Shown here: positions 28,441 to 36,654 of the stretch, one piece after another
Numbering within the stretch: the first letter of the stretch is position 1
Layout of the letters: every line of letters begins with the position of its first letter
Source: Anaerolineales bacterium
GTDB taxonomy: Bacteria; Chloroflexota; Anaerolineae; Anaerolineales; UBA11858
NCBI GenBank assembly: GCA_021161345.1
Contig: JAGHAU010000186.1
Location: 1 to 36,654 of the forward strand
Direction of reading: 5' to 3'
Length of the DNA stretch: 36,654 nucleotides
Made by a program: the position numbers and the translations under genes
Notes under the pieces: model-generated
Databases searched by the model: none
What the model was told of the DNA's origin: nothing
The model's input: only the letters and a program-made list of their open reading frames with translations

Positions 28441-28469
28441 TTGACAGGCGCAAAGTGCCATGTTATCAT
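28441..28469 (+). promoter_or_regulatory. Promoter of the SAM riboswitch-metK transcript: TTGACA - 17 nt - TATCAT, extended -10
   Basis: TTGACA 28441-28446; TGtTATCAT ending 28469; 17-nt spacer. Confidence 0.8.
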
Positions 28470-28501
28470 CCCTCGTACATACAAATATGCCTCTGAAGGC
28501 A

Positions 28502-28611
28502 CTCTTATCCAGAGAGGTGGAGGGAACGGCCCTTTGAAACCTCGGCAACCGGGCAGCGCTATGCGCTGAATACGGTGCCAACTCCGGCAGGTGGATTCTG
28601 GAAGATGAGAG
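28502..28611 (+). ncRNA. SAM-I (S-box) riboswitch aptamer
   Basis: ctcttatccagagaggtggagggaacggccctttgaaacctcggcaacc...ggtgccaactccggcagg...gatgagag; P1 CTCTTATC/GATGAGAG; directly upstream of metK. Confidence 0.96.
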
Positions 28612-28626
28612 GGCGCTATTGAGTTG

Positions 28627-28660
28627 TTGCCCTTTCCTGCAGACCAGAAGGGGCAATTTT
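28627..28660 (+). terminator. Riboswitch expression-platform terminator
   Basis: TTGCCCTTTC (28627-28636) pairs with GAAGGGGCAA (28647-28656), then TTTT. Confidence 0.85.
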
Positions 28661-28693
28661 AGTTAAGGGAAGAATTCCAACTCAGGAGGATAT

Positions 28694-29905
28694 ATGAGCA
28701 GTACGCTAAATAAAATTCCCAGTTTGTTATTCACCTCTGAATCAGTGACAGAAGGTCACCCGGACAAGATGTGTGATCAGATCAGCGACGCGGTATTGGA
28801 TGCATGCCTCGCCCAGGATCCCAGATCGCGGGTTGCCTGTGAAACGGCGACCAAGACCGGATTTGTCATGCTGTTGGGTGAAATTACGACCTTGGCAGAT
28901 ATAAATTATGATAAATTAGCCCGGGATGTTATCACCGGGATCGGTTATGACCGTGCTAAAAAAGGGTTTGATGGGGCAACCTGCGGTGTGCTGGTAGCCA
29001 TCTCTCAGCAGTCTGGCGACATTGCCATGGGAGTAGACCAGGCCCTGGAATCCAAATCTGGGGAAGTGACAGAAGCTGAAATAGAGTCCATAGGCGCAGG
29101 TGACCAGGGTATGATGTTCGGTTATGCCTGTGATGAAACACCTGCGTTTATGCCAACTCCGATCTATCTGGCGCATAAACTTTCCCGCCGCCTGGCGGAA
29201 GTTCGTAAAAACGGCACCCTGGATTGGGTCCGCCCGGATGGAAAAAGCCAGGTGACCATTGAATATCAATACGGTAAACCCGTACGGGTTGATACGGCTT
29301 TGGTCAGCACCCAGCATGCCCCTGAAATTTCCCAGGAGGAGATCAGGGAATTGATCATCAAACACGTGATCATACCTATTCTGCCGGAAGAGATGGTGAA
29401 TGATAAGATGAAAATCTTGGTCAACCCCACGGGACGATTTGTAACTGGCGGACCACTGGGAGATGCTGGTTTGACAGGACGTAAAATCATCGTTGATACC
29501 TACGGTGGCATGGGACGCCACGGCGGCGGAGCATTTTCCGGGAAAGATCCCACGAAGGTTGACCGCTCAGGAGCCTATGCTGCTCGCTGGGTGGCGAAAA
29601 ATGTTGTTGCGGCCGGATTGGCTAGCCGCTGCGAGATCCAGGTGTCCTACGCGATCGGTGTTGCCCATCCGCTGAGTGTCAATGTGGAGACATTTGGAAC
29701 CGGCAATATCCCTGATGAAAGAATCACTGAGCTGGTGAACAAGTTCTTCGACCTGCGTCCGGGAGCCATTATTCGCGATCTGAACCTGCGCCGGCCGATC
29801 TACCAGAAACTGGCTGCTTATGGTCACTTTGGTCGGGATGATCTGGATTTGGCCTGGGAGAATACCGATCGAGCGTCAGAGATCAAAAAAGCTGCTGGAT
29901 TGTAA
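28694..29905 (+). CDS. metK: S-adenosylmethionine synthetase
   Basis: 403 aa; [64 protein letters not shown]. Confidence 0.97.
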   Translation: MSSTLNKIPSLLFTSESVTEGHPDKMCDQISDAVLDACLAQDPRSRVACETATKTGFVMLLGEITTLADINYDKLARDVITGIGYDRAKKGFDGATCGVLVAISQQSGDIAMGVDQALESKSGEVTEAEIESIGAGDQGMMFGYACDETPAFMPTPIYLAHKLSRRLAEVRKNGTLDWVRPDGKSQVTIEYQYGKPVRVDTALVSTQHAPEISQEEIRELIIKHVIIPILPEEMVNDKMKILVNPTGRFVTGGPLGDAGLTGRKIIVDTYGGMGRHGGGAFSGKDPTKVDRSGAYAARWVAKNVVAAGLASRCEIQVSYAIGVAHPLSVNVETFGTGNIPDERITELVNKFFDLRPGAIIRDLNLRRPIYQKLAAYGHFGRDDLDLAWENTDRASEIKKAAGL

Positions 29906-29910
29906 ACATT

Positions 29911-29957
29911 AAAATAAAGGACCCGGAGGTCAAATTTCTCCGGGTCCTTTTTATTTT
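29911..29957. terminator. Bidirectional intrinsic terminator between metK and trxA
   Basis: aaaataaaggacccgga...tccgggtcctttttatttt near-perfect hairpin. Confidence 0.88.
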
Positions 29958-30012
29958 ACAGACAATAATTAATATCCCCGGAATTCTTAAAATCCCGGGA
30001 GATTATTATCAA

Positions 30013-30336
30013 TTAGAGATGGGATTCAAACGTTTTCAGAAGTTGTTTTTTGGGTTTGAAGCCAGCTACCCGGGCGGCAACATCTCCCTTTACAAATAAA
30101 AGTAAGGCAGGAATGCCCATTACACCGTATTGGACAGGCAAGTTAGGATTGGAATCCACGTCCATCTTGTAAACTCTGGCTTTTCCTTCCCAATCACCCG
30201 CTAGTTCTTTGACCAGGGGCGACACCATTTTACAGGGACCACACCAGGCTGCCGTGAAATCAACCAGAACCGGAAGCTTTGATCCCAGCACTTTTGTTTT
30301 AAAATCATTTTCAGTTATATATTCAACTTCCGCCAT
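30013..30336 (-). CDS. trxA: Thioredoxin
   Basis: 107 aa; DFTAAWCGPCKMVSPLV; GIPALLLFVKG. Confidence 0.93.
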   Translation of the reverse strand: MAEVEYITENDFKTKVLGSKLPVLVDFTAAWCGPCKMVSPLVKELAGDWEGKARVYKMDVDSNPNLPVQYGVMGIPALLLFVKGDVAARVAGFKPKKQLLKTFESHL

Positions 30337-30417
30337 TCCTGTCTCCTTGACCTAAATTGATCTGTCCGGTCATGTGCTGCGTTTCTATGATTATCTAGAA
30401 GCTTTGTCCGCGCGATA

Positions 30418-32991
30418 TTATACCAAAGTCACCCTGGATCCCCGGGGAGTTTTTTCTACCAGAAGCTGGGTAGCGAAGGCTTCTTTGATCTGTTCCACAT
30501 GGGTGATAACAAGGATCTTTTCAAAATCATCCTGGACCATATTTATGGCTTCTATCAAGCGCTGGCGTCCAACAGCGTCCTGGCTTCCAAACCCTTCGTC
30601 CACAACCAGGGTTTGCAGCTTGGCTCCCGCTCGCTGGGCCAGTACATGCGATAAAGCCAATCGGATAGCGAAGTTGATTCTGAAAGATTCCCCACCAGAA
30701 TATAGTTCGTAATCTCTGAAACCGGACTGGTCCCGGATTTGTATTTCCAAGGTTTCCCGCAGATCCTCTCGTTTGGTGTCCTTATATTCCCGCAGGGTCA
30801 GAAATTGAATTGACATCCCCCCCCCGCTTAATTTATCCAGGATCTGATTGGCCTTGGCCTCGATATTTGGCAAAGCTTGTTCAATAAGCAGGGCCGGGAC
30901 ACCATCTTTGCCAAAGGCAGCTTCCAGCTGCCGGTATTGCTTAACCCGCTGAGAGATTTCCTGGCGTTTGTTTTCCAGTTCTTCCTGGCGTTGTTTTTGT
31001 TTTTCAAGGATCGTGACTTTCTGTTGGGCCGCACCAACTTTGCGTTCCAGGACCTTTTCATGTTCTTTGCATTCGTTCAGCGCATCTTCAGCAGACCGCG
31101 TGTCTGGTGTGGTTTCCTTTGTTTTATCAAGAGATTGGCGAGCTTTATTAAGATCGCTGTTCAGCCGTTTGAGCTCGGCCTCATCTATTGCCAACTGGGA
31201 AACCAGATCCTCAATTTCTCTATTCAACGGCTTTAATGCGGCTTCGGCTTTGTCCAGTCCAGCTTTTTTCTCCTGAATGGTTACTCCCTGGCTGCTGATC
31301 TCTCTGACGCGATCATGTTCAGCGGCATCATAGCCAATGTCTTTCAGATCCTGGTTGATGACCACGAGCTCCTGCCTGGCTTCACTCGCGTAAGTTCCAT
31401 CCGCTAGGGTCTTTTGGACCCCATCCAATTCCTTTTGGTGATTTTTTTCCCAACTTTTATTTTCTTTTTCTAGGTTAGTGATCTGGTTCTCGATCTGGTC
31501 GATTTCCTGGCGTAAATCCCTTAGGGTTTTTTCGGCCAGACTTAATTCAGTGATTTGCAGTTGAAGATCCTTTACAACTTGATCCGCTTCTTTCAATGTG
31601 GATTGGTTCTGCCGGTAGCGATCGCCCAGGTCCTTGCCATCTTCCTTGAGATTTTGGACCAGGGATTCTCTCTCGGCAGGGGATAGTTTCTGCCCACACA
31701 AGGGACATAATGCGCCTTCGGTTATCTCTAGTTCAGCGATCCGTTTTTCCAGATCTTTCATTTCTTTGTACAAGCGCGGATTTTCTGCCTTCGCATCAGC
31801 CTGTTCCTGGCGGGCATCTTCCAGGGATTTCTTCTTCAGTTCCCTCGTTTCCAAGTCGGCCTCATTCTTTTTAATTTTTTCGTTCCCTTCTTTGAGGTGG
31901 GCTTTTAGCTGGGGAATTTTATCAAGTTTGGTTTGAAGGTCCTTGAAGCGGGTCTCCAGTGAGCTGCTTATTTGCAGCAGGCGGGCTTTTTCCGCTGTTA
32001 TCTGCAGTAACGGCTCCTGTCTTTTGATCTCACTTTCCCTGTACTTATCTGCCACTACTTCCCAATCGGCCAGCGATTTTTGGGCTTTTTCCCAATCCTT
32101 GAAAGACTCCCGAATAGCGTCTGCCAGTGAGAGCGTACCCTCATAGACTTTTTTTTCAGAGATACGTTGATTGATCTTCTTTTGGATTTGGGTAATCGAT
32201 TTTTCTTTTCCTTCCACCTGGCTGACTGAAGCAGCAATCAATTTCTCCTGTTCATGAAGCGAAGAGACCAGTGCTTGGAGGTTCGCCAGCTGTTTTTCGG
32301 ATTTTTTCCTTTCTTTCTGGGCCCGGGATAACTCTTCCTCCAGATCCTCCAAATACTTCATGCGCTGATCTCTTTCACCTAATTCAGCGATTATTTCAGA
32401 TATTCGTCCATCTAGCTGGTTAAGATCTTTGTCAGCATAGCGTCTCTTCTGCAAAGCCTGGTTGCGGTAATCTTCCCAGATTTCCAAACCCAGAATCTGG
32501 GATAGGATCCTTTTCCTGGAAGCCGGGTTTTGCTGAGTGAATTGATCTGCCCCGCCCTGGAGTAGGAAGGAGGCATTGGTAAATGATTCATAATCCAGCC
32601 GCAGGATATCGATGATCTTTAGATCCGTGTCACGAAGAGTTCTTTCGGTGAGCGGTATCCAAATAGCCGTGGACTTATCGGCTTTGTCATCCAGGATATA
32701 CAGCTCTACCTGTTTTGTCTTTCCCTGGGGATTGGATCGGACGATTTTGTATTGATTTCCTTCGTAATGGAAAACCAGGCATACTTCAGCTTTTTTGGAC
32801 TCCAGATTGATCACAGTTTCATCGTGTTTTCTGGCTCTACCAAATAAAGCCCATGTGATCCCGTCCAGGATGGATGATTTTCCTGCCCCGTTCTCACCAG
32901 TGATGCAGGCCAAGGCAAAGCTGGTGAAATCAATTTCCACCCGCTCTTTATATGATAAAAAACCTTCCATAGACAGAGAAATCGGGATCAT
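30418..32991 (-). CDS. SbcC/Rad50-like SMC-family ATPase
   Basis: 857 aa; GENGAGKSSILDGITWALFG; zinc-hook CPLCGQ within long coiled coils; LYSGGESFRINFAIRLALS; LVVDEGFGSQD. Confidence 0.9.
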   Translation of the reverse strand: MIPISLSMEGFLSYKERVEIDFTSFALACITGENGAGKSSILDGITWALFGRARKHDETVINLESKKAEVCLVFHYEGNQYKIVRSNPQGKTKQVELYILDDKADKSTAIWIPLTERTLRDTDLKIIDILRLDYESFTNASFLLQGGADQFTQQNPASRKRILSQILGLEIWEDYRNQALQKRRYADKDLNQLDGRISEIIAELGERDQRMKYLEDLEEELSRAQKERKKSEKQLANLQALVSSLHEQEKLIAASVSQVEGKEKSITQIQKKINQRISEKKVYEGTLSLADAIRESFKDWEKAQKSLADWEVVADKYRESEIKRQEPLLQITAEKARLLQISSSLETRFKDLQTKLDKIPQLKAHLKEGNEKIKKNEADLETRELKKKSLEDARQEQADAKAENPRLYKEMKDLEKRIAELEITEGALCPLCGQKLSPAERESLVQNLKEDGKDLGDRYRQNQSTLKEADQVVKDLQLQITELSLAEKTLRDLRQEIDQIENQITNLEKENKSWEKNHQKELDGVQKTLADGTYASEARQELVVINQDLKDIGYDAAEHDRVREISSQGVTIQEKKAGLDKAEAALKPLNREIEDLVSQLAIDEAELKRLNSDLNKARQSLDKTKETTPDTRSAEDALNECKEHEKVLERKVGAAQQKVTILEKQKQRQEELENKRQEISQRVKQYRQLEAAFGKDGVPALLIEQALPNIEAKANQILDKLSGGGMSIQFLTLREYKDTKREDLRETLEIQIRDQSGFRDYELYSGGESFRINFAIRLALSHVLAQRAGAKLQTLVVDEGFGSQDAVGRQRLIEAINMVQDDFEKILVITHVEQIKEAFATQLLVEKTPRGSRVTLV

Positions 32992-33044
32992 GCCTTCAAT
33001 GATAACAGATAGTGAAATTTCGCCAGCTTCAGGTGACCGGAAAT

Positions 33045-33962
33045 CTATGAACCAATTTCTTCTTTCACAGCTTGGAGCAAAATATCGGCCTGTAGATCGG
33101 AAAGGCAGTAGTAGGAGGCATCCATATGTTCGGCGACTTCACTGGCGAGGCCTTTGTCAAACTCTTTATGCTCCATGTTGATCACAACGCTGGGAATTCC
33201 ATCCCTGGCGATTTGTTCAGCGATCTTATAGGCCTCTTCCTGGGGAGGCATGCGAGAAATGGAAACATTGCCTACGCCGTCGGTCAGCAAGATTATCAGG
33301 GATTGAATGTCCGGGTGGGCCAGCTCTTCCCTCTTGATGACTTCATAGGCCAGATTCAGTCCGGCTGAAAGAGGGGTCTTTCCGCCAATCGGGATATCCG
33401 CCAGGCAGCGGCGGGCCAGTTCGATAGAATTTGTAGGCGGCAGCACTATCTGGGCACGGTCCTTTTGAAAAACGATCATTCCAACCTTGTCCCGGCGTTG
33501 ATAAGCATCGGTCAACAGGGAAAGCACTGCTCCCTTGGCTGCACTCATTCTTTCAGCTACCGCCATGGACCAGGATGCATCCACGACAAAAAGGATCAAA
33601 TTTGCGGTTTGTTTTACCCTGACCTTTCGCTGGAGGTCTTGTTTGCGGATTGAAAAGGCTACCTTGTCGTCGGGGGTTCGGCGTTCTTTCTGGAAAGGGG
33701 CTGCGGCCCGTATAGTGGCGTCAAAAGCGATATCAGACAGCTTGCCGTGAGCAGGCCTGGCTTGAATATATCGTCCACGTCTGGTTTCAGATTTGGTCTG
33801 GGATCTGCGGCCGCTGGAGCGGCGGTGTTTCTTGTCCAGGGGGGCAGCAATTTTTTCCGGATCAATGGTATCTCCAATCTTGACCGGATTTCCGCCATCC
33901 CACCAGGAGGACGGAGTCCCATCGAAAATATCACCGGTGCCGGCATCTGCCGGTACTTCCAT
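33045..33962 (-). CDS. VWA-domain chelatase subunit (BchD/ChlD or cobaltochelatase C-terminal half)
   Basis: 305 aa; basic linker HRRSSGRRSQTKSETRRGRYIQARP; VDASWSMAVAERMSAAKGAVLSLLTDAYQRRDKVGMI MIDAS-like motif. Confidence 0.88.
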   Translation of the reverse strand: MEVPADAGTGDIFDGTPSSWWDGGNPVKIGDTIDPEKIAAPLDKKHRRSSGRRSQTKSETRRGRYIQARPAHGKLSDIAFDATIRAAAPFQKERRTPDDKVAFSIRKQDLQRKVRVKQTANLILFVVDASWSMAVAERMSAAKGAVLSLLTDAYQRRDKVGMIVFQKDRAQIVLPPTNSIELARRCLADIPIGGKTPLSAGLNLAYEVIKREELAHPDIQSLIILLTDGVGNVSISRMPPQEEAYKIAEQIARDGIPSVVINMEHKEFDKGLASEVAEHMDASYYCLSDLQADILLQAVKEEIGS

Positions 33963-33985
33963 TTGGGCGGTATCAGTTACTGAAC

Positions 33986-35113
33986 TTACGACTGTTTTTT
34001 TTTATCCCCGTTTTCCCCAACTTCTGTACCTGATTGTTCGCTGCCCTCGCCAACTTCACTTTCGCCATCTGCGGAACCGCCAGCTAATTCTTCGATCTTT
34101 TCTGAAAGTTCCTCAGCAGAAATCTCTGATTGCTGAAAAGGTCCCCGTTTTATCCGATGTGGATAGGCAAGCTCGGCTGCCAGGGATATATCTCTACCGG
34201 TAATGGCTTTTCTACTCTCAAAGGCGGCATGAGCTCGGGCAGTTTTCAGGATAACCAGATCAGACCGGTGGCCATCCACCTGGAGTGAGGTGCTTAGCTT
34301 GGCAATATCCACCATGTTTTTGGACGAATACTGGACATTAGGCAGGAGCTTTCTGGCCTGGGTGATCTGCTTGGATAGTTCCTGTTCTTTTGGGAGCCAC
34401 TGCTCCCGGAATGATTCGGGATCTTCTTCATAAGCCAAATGACGCTCCATGATCAAAACCCTTTCGTGAGTATCCTGGATCCCGCGAATATCCACAGAGA
34501 GGGCAAAGCGGTCCAGCAGCTGCGGACGCAAATCGCCTTCTTCAGGATTCATGGTGCCTACCAGGATGAACCGGGATGGATGGCTGAAGGAAATGCCTTC
34601 CCGCTCAACAATATTCATACCCATTGCAGCAGAATCTAGCAGTAAATCCACAACATGGTCGTCCAGTAGGTTGACTTCGTCAATATACAGCAAGCCCCGG
34701 TTGGCGTCAGCCAGCACACCGGGCTCAAAATGGCGCTCACCTTTTTGAATGGCCTTTTCAATATCCAGGGTGCCTACAACTCGGTCTTCTGTGGCAGAAA
34801 CGGGCAGGTTTACAAAGGGGGTTGGCAGCATTTCAACTTTGCGCTGATCGCCGTTATTGGATTTTTCCCGGCATTCAGTGCACCAGGTGGCAGGTCGGTT
34901 GGGATCGCATCCAAAGCGGCAGTCTGAGAAAGTTTCCACAGTGGGCAGCAGGGCTGCCAGCGCCCGGGCGGCAGTAGATTTTGCAGTTCCGCGTTCTCCG
35001 CGTATCAAAACTCCTCCGATCCGGGGGTTAACGGCATTGAGGACCAGGGCGCGTTTCATGCGTTCCTGGCCAACCACTGCAGTAAAGGGGTAAATTGCTG
35101 TCATAGTGAGCAT
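33986..35113 (-). CDS. Magnesium/cobalt chelatase AAA+ subunit (BchI/ChlI-like N-terminal half); start 35113 or 35104 favoured over 35161
   Basis: [53 protein letters not shown]; Cys-rich insert [41 protein letters not shown]; acidic tail ending in A9-encoded KKK. Confidence 0.9.
   Translation of the reverse strand: MLTMTAIYPFTAVVGQERMKRALVLNAVNPRIGGVLIRGERGTAKSTAARALAALLPTVETFSDCRFGCDPNRPATWCTECREKSNNGDQRKVEMLPTPFVNLPVSATEDRVVGTLDIEKAIQKGERHFEPGVLADANRGLLYIDEVNLLDDHVVDLLLDSAAMGMNIVEREGISFSHPSRFILVGTMNPEEGDLRPQLLDRFALSVDIRGIQDTHERVLIMERHLAYEEDPESFREQWLPKEQELSKQITQARKLLPNVQYSSKNMVDIAKLSTSLQVDGHRSDLVILKTARAHAAFESRKAITGRDISLAAELAYPHRIKRGPFQQSEISAEELSEKIEELAGGSADGESEVGEGSEQSGTEVGENGDKKKQS
33995..34003 (-). 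other. A9 homopolymer, candidate programmed frameshift or transcriptional slippage site joining the AAA+ and VWA ORFs
   Basis: Minus strand: GAT AAA AAA AAA CAG TCG TAA (0 frame stop); -1 frame reads AAA ACA GTC GTA AGT TCA GTA ACT GAT ACC GCC CAA ATG GAA GTA with no stop into the VWA ORF. Confidence 0.65.
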
Positions 35114-35206
35114 CTTAAAGACAAAATCGCCATTTTTACTAATAATAGTCAAAAACATCATAAATATTATGGATGTTTTTGCTCCGCGTTTATCTTACCA
35201 CAAAGG

Positions 35207-35235
35207 TTGCCAAGTTGATATTTGCACTGTATAAT
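35207..35235 (+). promoter_or_regulatory. Promoter of rpsA: TTGCCA - 17 nt - TATAAT
   Basis: TTGCCA 35207-35212; TATAAT 35230-35235. Confidence 0.7.
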
Positions 35236-35304
35236 AATGTCCATTCTAAAACGGAGCGTGCCCAACTTATGGAAGAAATGAAGTTACAACAAGGGGGAGA
35301 TGCA

Positions 35305-36654
35305 ATGAGCGATAGTTCATCCCCTGTAGAAATTATGGATATGGAAACCCTTTTAGCCCAGGAAGGTCTGGGGCTCGGGAATATTCCTGAAAAAGGTGAT
35401 ATCCGTAAAGGCGTGATTACCGCCATCACATCGAATGAGATCCTGATTGACGTTCAGTCTAAAGCCGACGGTTTGATCGCCGGTAGAGAACTGGAGCAAA
35501 TCAATCCCCGGAATCTGGAAGAATTCCAGGTTGGGGAAGAGATCACGGTATATGTCCTTGAACCTGAGGATATTAACGGCCATGTAGTGCTATCTTACAC
35601 CAGAGCCCAGGAAGAACAGGACTGGGAAAAGGTAGAACAAAGCCTTGAATCCGGAGACGTTATCACGACCTTTGTTGAAGGATATAACAAAGGCGGTTTG
35701 TTGGTGCCGGTCGGCCAACTACGCGGATTTGTACCAGGATCTCTGGTCAGTGTATTCCGTGAAGGAGACACCGGAGCCCCTGAAGATCGCTGGAGCGAAG
35801 CCATTGGCAAGGAAATCACACTCAAAGTCATTGAAGTTGATCGTTCCCGCCAGCGCTTGATCCTGTCCGAACGGGACGCCATTGGCGAAACCCGGGAAGC
35901 GATCAAAGACCAATTGCTGGACAATCTGGCAGTTGGAGATCGGGTAACGGGTTATGTTAGCAGCCTGGCAGATTTTGGCGCTTTTGTCAACATTCAGGGC
36001 GTGGACGGCCTGGTTCACCTCTCAGAACTCTCCTGGGACCACGTAGATCACCCCAGTGACCTGGTGAAAGTTGGCCAGGAACTAGAGGTAGAGGTCATCA
36101 GCATTGACGAAGAGAAACGCCGGATCGGTTTGTCCATGCGAAGACTGCAGGATAATCCTTGGATCGAAAAAGCAGAAATAATCCAGGAAGGACAGCTTAT
36201 TCAGGGCACGATTACTAATTTAACTGATTTTGGCGCTTTTGCACGGATCGAGAACACTGATCTGGAAGGCTTGATCCATATTTCAGAATTGAGTATGGAC
36301 CGTGTAGGACACCCTTCCGAAGTGGTCAGCGTTGGAGAGACATTGGCGCTGCGGGTTATCAGCCTGGATATGGAACGCCACCGGATCGGGTTGAGCCTTG
36401 AGAAAGTGGATTCTGATGAATATGCCGCCATCGACTTTGAACAGATACAGGAAGAAATGAACGGAGAGGGCTCTCTGGAAGAGATCCTGGCCGGCTCAGA
36501 GAAACCTGAAGAAGTTCCTGAAGTGGAAGGTACAGAGGAAGCGCCAGCTGCAGAAGAAGCCGAAGAAGAGGCCGAGCCGGAAGAAGAAGCCGAAGAAGAA
36601 GCCGAGCCGGAAGAAGAAGCCGAAGAAGAAGCCGAGCCGGAAGAAGAAGCCGAA
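35305..36654 (+). CDS. rpsA: 30S ribosomal protein S1 (truncated by the window end); strong SD GGGGGAG before ATG 35305, alternative in-frame ATG at 35269
   Basis: At least four S1/OB repeats (e.g. VGDRVTGYVSSLADFGAFVNIQGVDGLVHLSELSWDHVDHPSDLVKVGQELEVEVISID); no stop within window so absent from the ORF track. Confidence 0.9.
   Translation, partial: MSDSSSPVEIMDMETLLAQEGLGLGNIPEKGDIRKGVITAITSNEILIDVQSKADGLIAGRELEQINPRNLEEFQVGEEITVYVLEPEDINGHVVLSYTRAQEEQDWEKVEQSLESGDVITTFVEGYNKGGLLVPVGQLRGFVPGSLVSVFREGDTGAPEDRWSEAIGKEITLKVIEVDRSRQRLILSERDAIGETREAIKDQLLDNLAVGDRVTGYVSSLADFGAFVNIQGVDGLVHLSELSWDHVDHPSDLVKVGQELEVEVISIDEEKRRIGLSMRRLQDNPWIEKAEIIQEGQLIQGTITNLTDFGAFARIENTDLEGLIHISELSMDRVGHPSEVVSVGETLALRVISLDMERHRIGLSLEKVDSDEYAAIDFEQIQEEMNGEGSLEEILAGSEKPEEVPEVEGTEEAPAAEEAEEEAEPEEEAEEEAEPEEEAEEEAEPEEEAE
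36571..36654 (+). repeat. 30-bp tandem repeat encoding AEPEEEAEEE in the S1 C-terminal tail
   Basis: gccgagccggaagaagaagccgaagaagaa at 36571-36600, 36601-36630 and 36631-36654 (cut by window edge); units identical. Confidence 0.9.

Noticed and set aside
35113-35161. Start of the chelatase AAA+ gene at 35161 ([26 protein letters not shown])
   Set aside because: The extra N-terminal residues are not family-like; [10 protein letters not shown] or MTAIYPF (35113/35104) fits better.
36571-36654. 30-bp direct repeats could suggest a CRISPR array
   Set aside because: Units are contiguous with no spacers and are in frame within rpsA, encoding an acidic repeat.

Overview
This 36.6 kb window looks like ordinary chromosomal DNA from a bacterium, probably an Anaerolineae-like member of the Chloroflexota (lineage inferred from protein character, not searched). 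It holds about 30 genes. Main blocks: (1) a 750-8440 (+) operon with UlaE-like and UlaD-like sugar-phosphate enzymes, PDH-type E1-alpha/E1-beta/E2, HPr, PTS enzyme I and a DUF89-type protein, preceded by a consensus promoter with two near-identical palindromes; (2) an RNase pair (RNase D and a beta-CASP metallo-beta-lactamase nuclease), two GNAT-like genes, a divergent Lgt-like membrane protein, nadE and mtnA; (3) a decayed segment at 14.4-16.7 kb with an internally deleted GlpD remnant, a frameshifted NagD-like HAD remnant and a REP-like repeat; (4) ABC-F, LCP, FHA, RlmD-like methyltransferase, PLP aminotransferase, gdhA, dNK, dnaN, a SAM-I riboswitch with metK, trxA and SbcC-like genes; (5) a split Mg/Co-chelatase AAA+/VWA pair and rpsA, which is cut by the window end. 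The two most interesting signals are: (a) an unannotated 33-codon leucine-rich leader ORF (23261-23362, 12 Leu codons) followed by a strong intrinsic terminator just upstream of the PLP aminotransferase, which looks like a leucine-responsive attenuator; and (b) an A9 tract at the end of the chelatase AAA+ gene, where a -1 slip (or one extra A) opens continuously into the VWA gene and would give a fused ChlD/cobaltochelatase-type protein. All calls come from reading the sequence; no database search was run.
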